Shown here in pieces: positions 47,315-48,183 of a DNA stretch of 48,183 bases. The translations under genes and the position numbers were made by a program. Under the pieces are notes generated by a model that saw nothing but the letters and a program-made list of their open reading frames with translations, was not told the DNA's origin and did not search any database. This DNA is from Lingula anatina (taxonomy: Eukaryota; Brachiopoda; Lingulata; Lingulida; Lingulidae): assembly GCF_001039355.2 (NCBI RefSeq), contig NW_019774803.1, positions 360,709 through 408,891 of the forward strand, given 5' to 3'. The first letter of the stretch is position 1. Every line of letters begins with the position of its first letter.

Positions 47315-47504
47315 AATGTGCTTGGACTGAGGAAGATTTGAATCCAACATGGCAACGTCTGACCCTTTCCCTGATCCAGACCCTGAGACTACAGCAGAAT
47401 CAGAGCCCAGGGCCATGGAAACAGAGGTAGATAATGCTGTGTTGCAGGTGACAGGTGGAAAATGCATGCAATTAAAAGAGGGTGATGTAGAAATTTCACA
47501 ACAG
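47315..47504 (+). CDS. First coding exon of unrecognised gene, partial
   Basis: After an acceptor at 47314, an ATG at 47349 (CCAACATGGC context) opens 52 codons. They are rich in acidic residues and proline (MATSDPFPDPDPETTAESEP), then VLQVTGGKCMQLKEGDVEIS, and end at CAACAG|GTATAC in phase 0. An earlier possible donor is AGAG|GTAGAT at about 47427. Composition and splice signals suggest a real exon. The protein is not recognised, and no downstream exon was identified before the right edge. In human the gene after WDR60 is VIPR2 (recalled), but this segment is not receptor-like. Confidence 0.5.
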
Positions 47505-47721
47505 GTATACAATAATATTACAAAACTATGTTGTTTTAATAGTAGATTTAAAGGGACAAAAAATAGGATTAAAAACGCCTTTTTAGTGCATGGATTGCTT
47601 CTTATTTAACTTATCTGAGAACAATTGCTATGGGTAAAGCATAAAATGGCAGGTAAATGGCCTTAATCAATATCGAAAAAAAGAATCATATTCACCGTCC
47701 ACTTTCGAACCCCGGGCGTCA

Positions 47722-47730
47722 GCCATCTTG
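47722..47730 (-). promoter_or_regulatory. YY1-like site overlapping a possible minus-strand start
   Basis: GCCATCTTG is the reverse of the CAAGATGGC core bound by YY1 near many animal start codons. On the minus strand it includes an ATG (47726-47724) followed by 9 more codons (ADARGSKVD) and a possible donor GTGAAT. It is either a promoter site of the plus-strand gene or the start of a divergent minus-strand transcript. Confidence 0.35.
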
Positions 47731-47791
47731 ACACAGTTTGAAATAACGCGGCATCTCGACTCAGATACGAGATGTAAACAATGCAGACAGC

Positions 47792-47859
47792 ATGTCTCAC
47801 TCGACTGCGAAGGTGAGCGTGGGCGAGAAGAAGAGGAATTGTTCACAGAATCTTTGCAG
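47792..47859 (+). CDS. Candidate alternative first exon
   Basis: ATG at 47792 opens MSHSTAKVSVGEKKRNCSQN and reaches a strong donor, GCAG|GTAAGCG, at 47859. A second good donor (GAAG|GTGAGC) lies within it. The segment is CpG-bearing and sits 65 bp from the YY1-like site. It may be an alternative first exon of the third gene or the first exon of another gene. There is no homology support. Confidence 0.3.
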
Positions 47860-48183
47860 GTAAGCGGGTTATAGTCACTATATGTGCTTTAAAATGGGAA
47901 GGTGGCAGGAAATAAAAATATCTAGCAGTGGAAGTTTAAAAGCGTAAATAACTGCTACATTTCCTCGGATAACGCACTCGCAGTCCCCAAACCACTCGCA
48001 CTGCGTACTACGTAGTTACATGAAGCGTGGTAGTGCACTTTGACCCTGAGGTATATAGTTCTGTAAACCAGGAGGAATACCGTTTTCTGCTCAATGTGGT
48101 CATCTACCAGTACTTGCAGACGAACCTCACACCATATTCCCGCAGGGGAATCCCATGAGATATACAATGTAACTCGAGTACTA
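47860..48183. other. Right edge, no assigned exon
   Basis: CpGs remain moderately frequent to about 48030, but no exon with both splice signals is seen. It is probably first-intron DNA of the third gene. Confidence 0.4.

Noticed and set aside
1-48183. CRISPR arrays, bacterial operons, tRNA or rRNA genes
   Set aside because: None seen. The DNA is intron-bearing animal nuclear sequence, and the regular repeats present are micro- and minisatellites.

Overview
The window is AT-rich, intron-dense, microsatellite-rich animal nuclear DNA. Short conserved exons with GT-AG introns, degenerate MITE-like elements and the two recognisable genes point to an invertebrate metazoan. A mollusc is plausible, but the species is an inference and not proven here.

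Left to right: (1) From 3296 to 27519 on the minus strand lies an extended synaptotagmin (ESYT2-like). It has 19 coding exons in view, which give about 687 residues: N-terminal membrane hairpin, SMP lipid-transfer domain, C2A, C2B, an acidic/serine-rich linker and the first strands of C2C. The rest of C2C is missing and probably lies left of the window. A separate GC-richer open reading frame at 1394-1646 (minus) is a candidate alternative terminal exon. (2) From 27520 to 28187 is a 668 bp head-to-head intergenic region containing an NRF1-like palindrome, a likely bidirectional promoter. (3) From 28188 to 44663 on the plus strand is a complete DYNC2I1/WDR60 gene (dynein-2 intermediate chain 1). 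It has 29 coding exons and about 1179 residues, with a very large Arg/Asp/Glu/Lys low-complexity N-terminus followed by an acidic motif and a C-terminal WD-repeat domain. (4) From 44664 to 46900 are the 3' UTR and intergenic DNA with a 39-bp minisatellite. (5) From about 46900 to the right edge is the 5' end of a third, unrecognised plus-strand gene, with CpG-bearing promoter-like DNA and a candidate alternative first exon.

ESYT2 tethers endoplasmic reticulum to plasma membrane and moves lipids. DYNC2I1 is part of the retrograde intraflagellar transport motor. The two are not known to work in one pathway, but they are also divergent neighbours in human (recalled: chromosome 7q36), so the pair looks like very old microsynteny, perhaps kept by a shared promoter.

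No new enzymatic or defence system is visible. The more unusual signals are a 35-bp triplication that carries the 5' splice site of ESYT exon 8, a second donor-site duplication at ESYT exon 17, the unassigned terminal exon candidate, two related TIR elements placed in introns of both genes, a foldback element, a perfect GC palindrome in a Z-DNA-like tract, and a G-quadruplex-like tract. All exon boundaries were read by eye from splice signals and reading-frame continuity. No alignment or transcript data were available.
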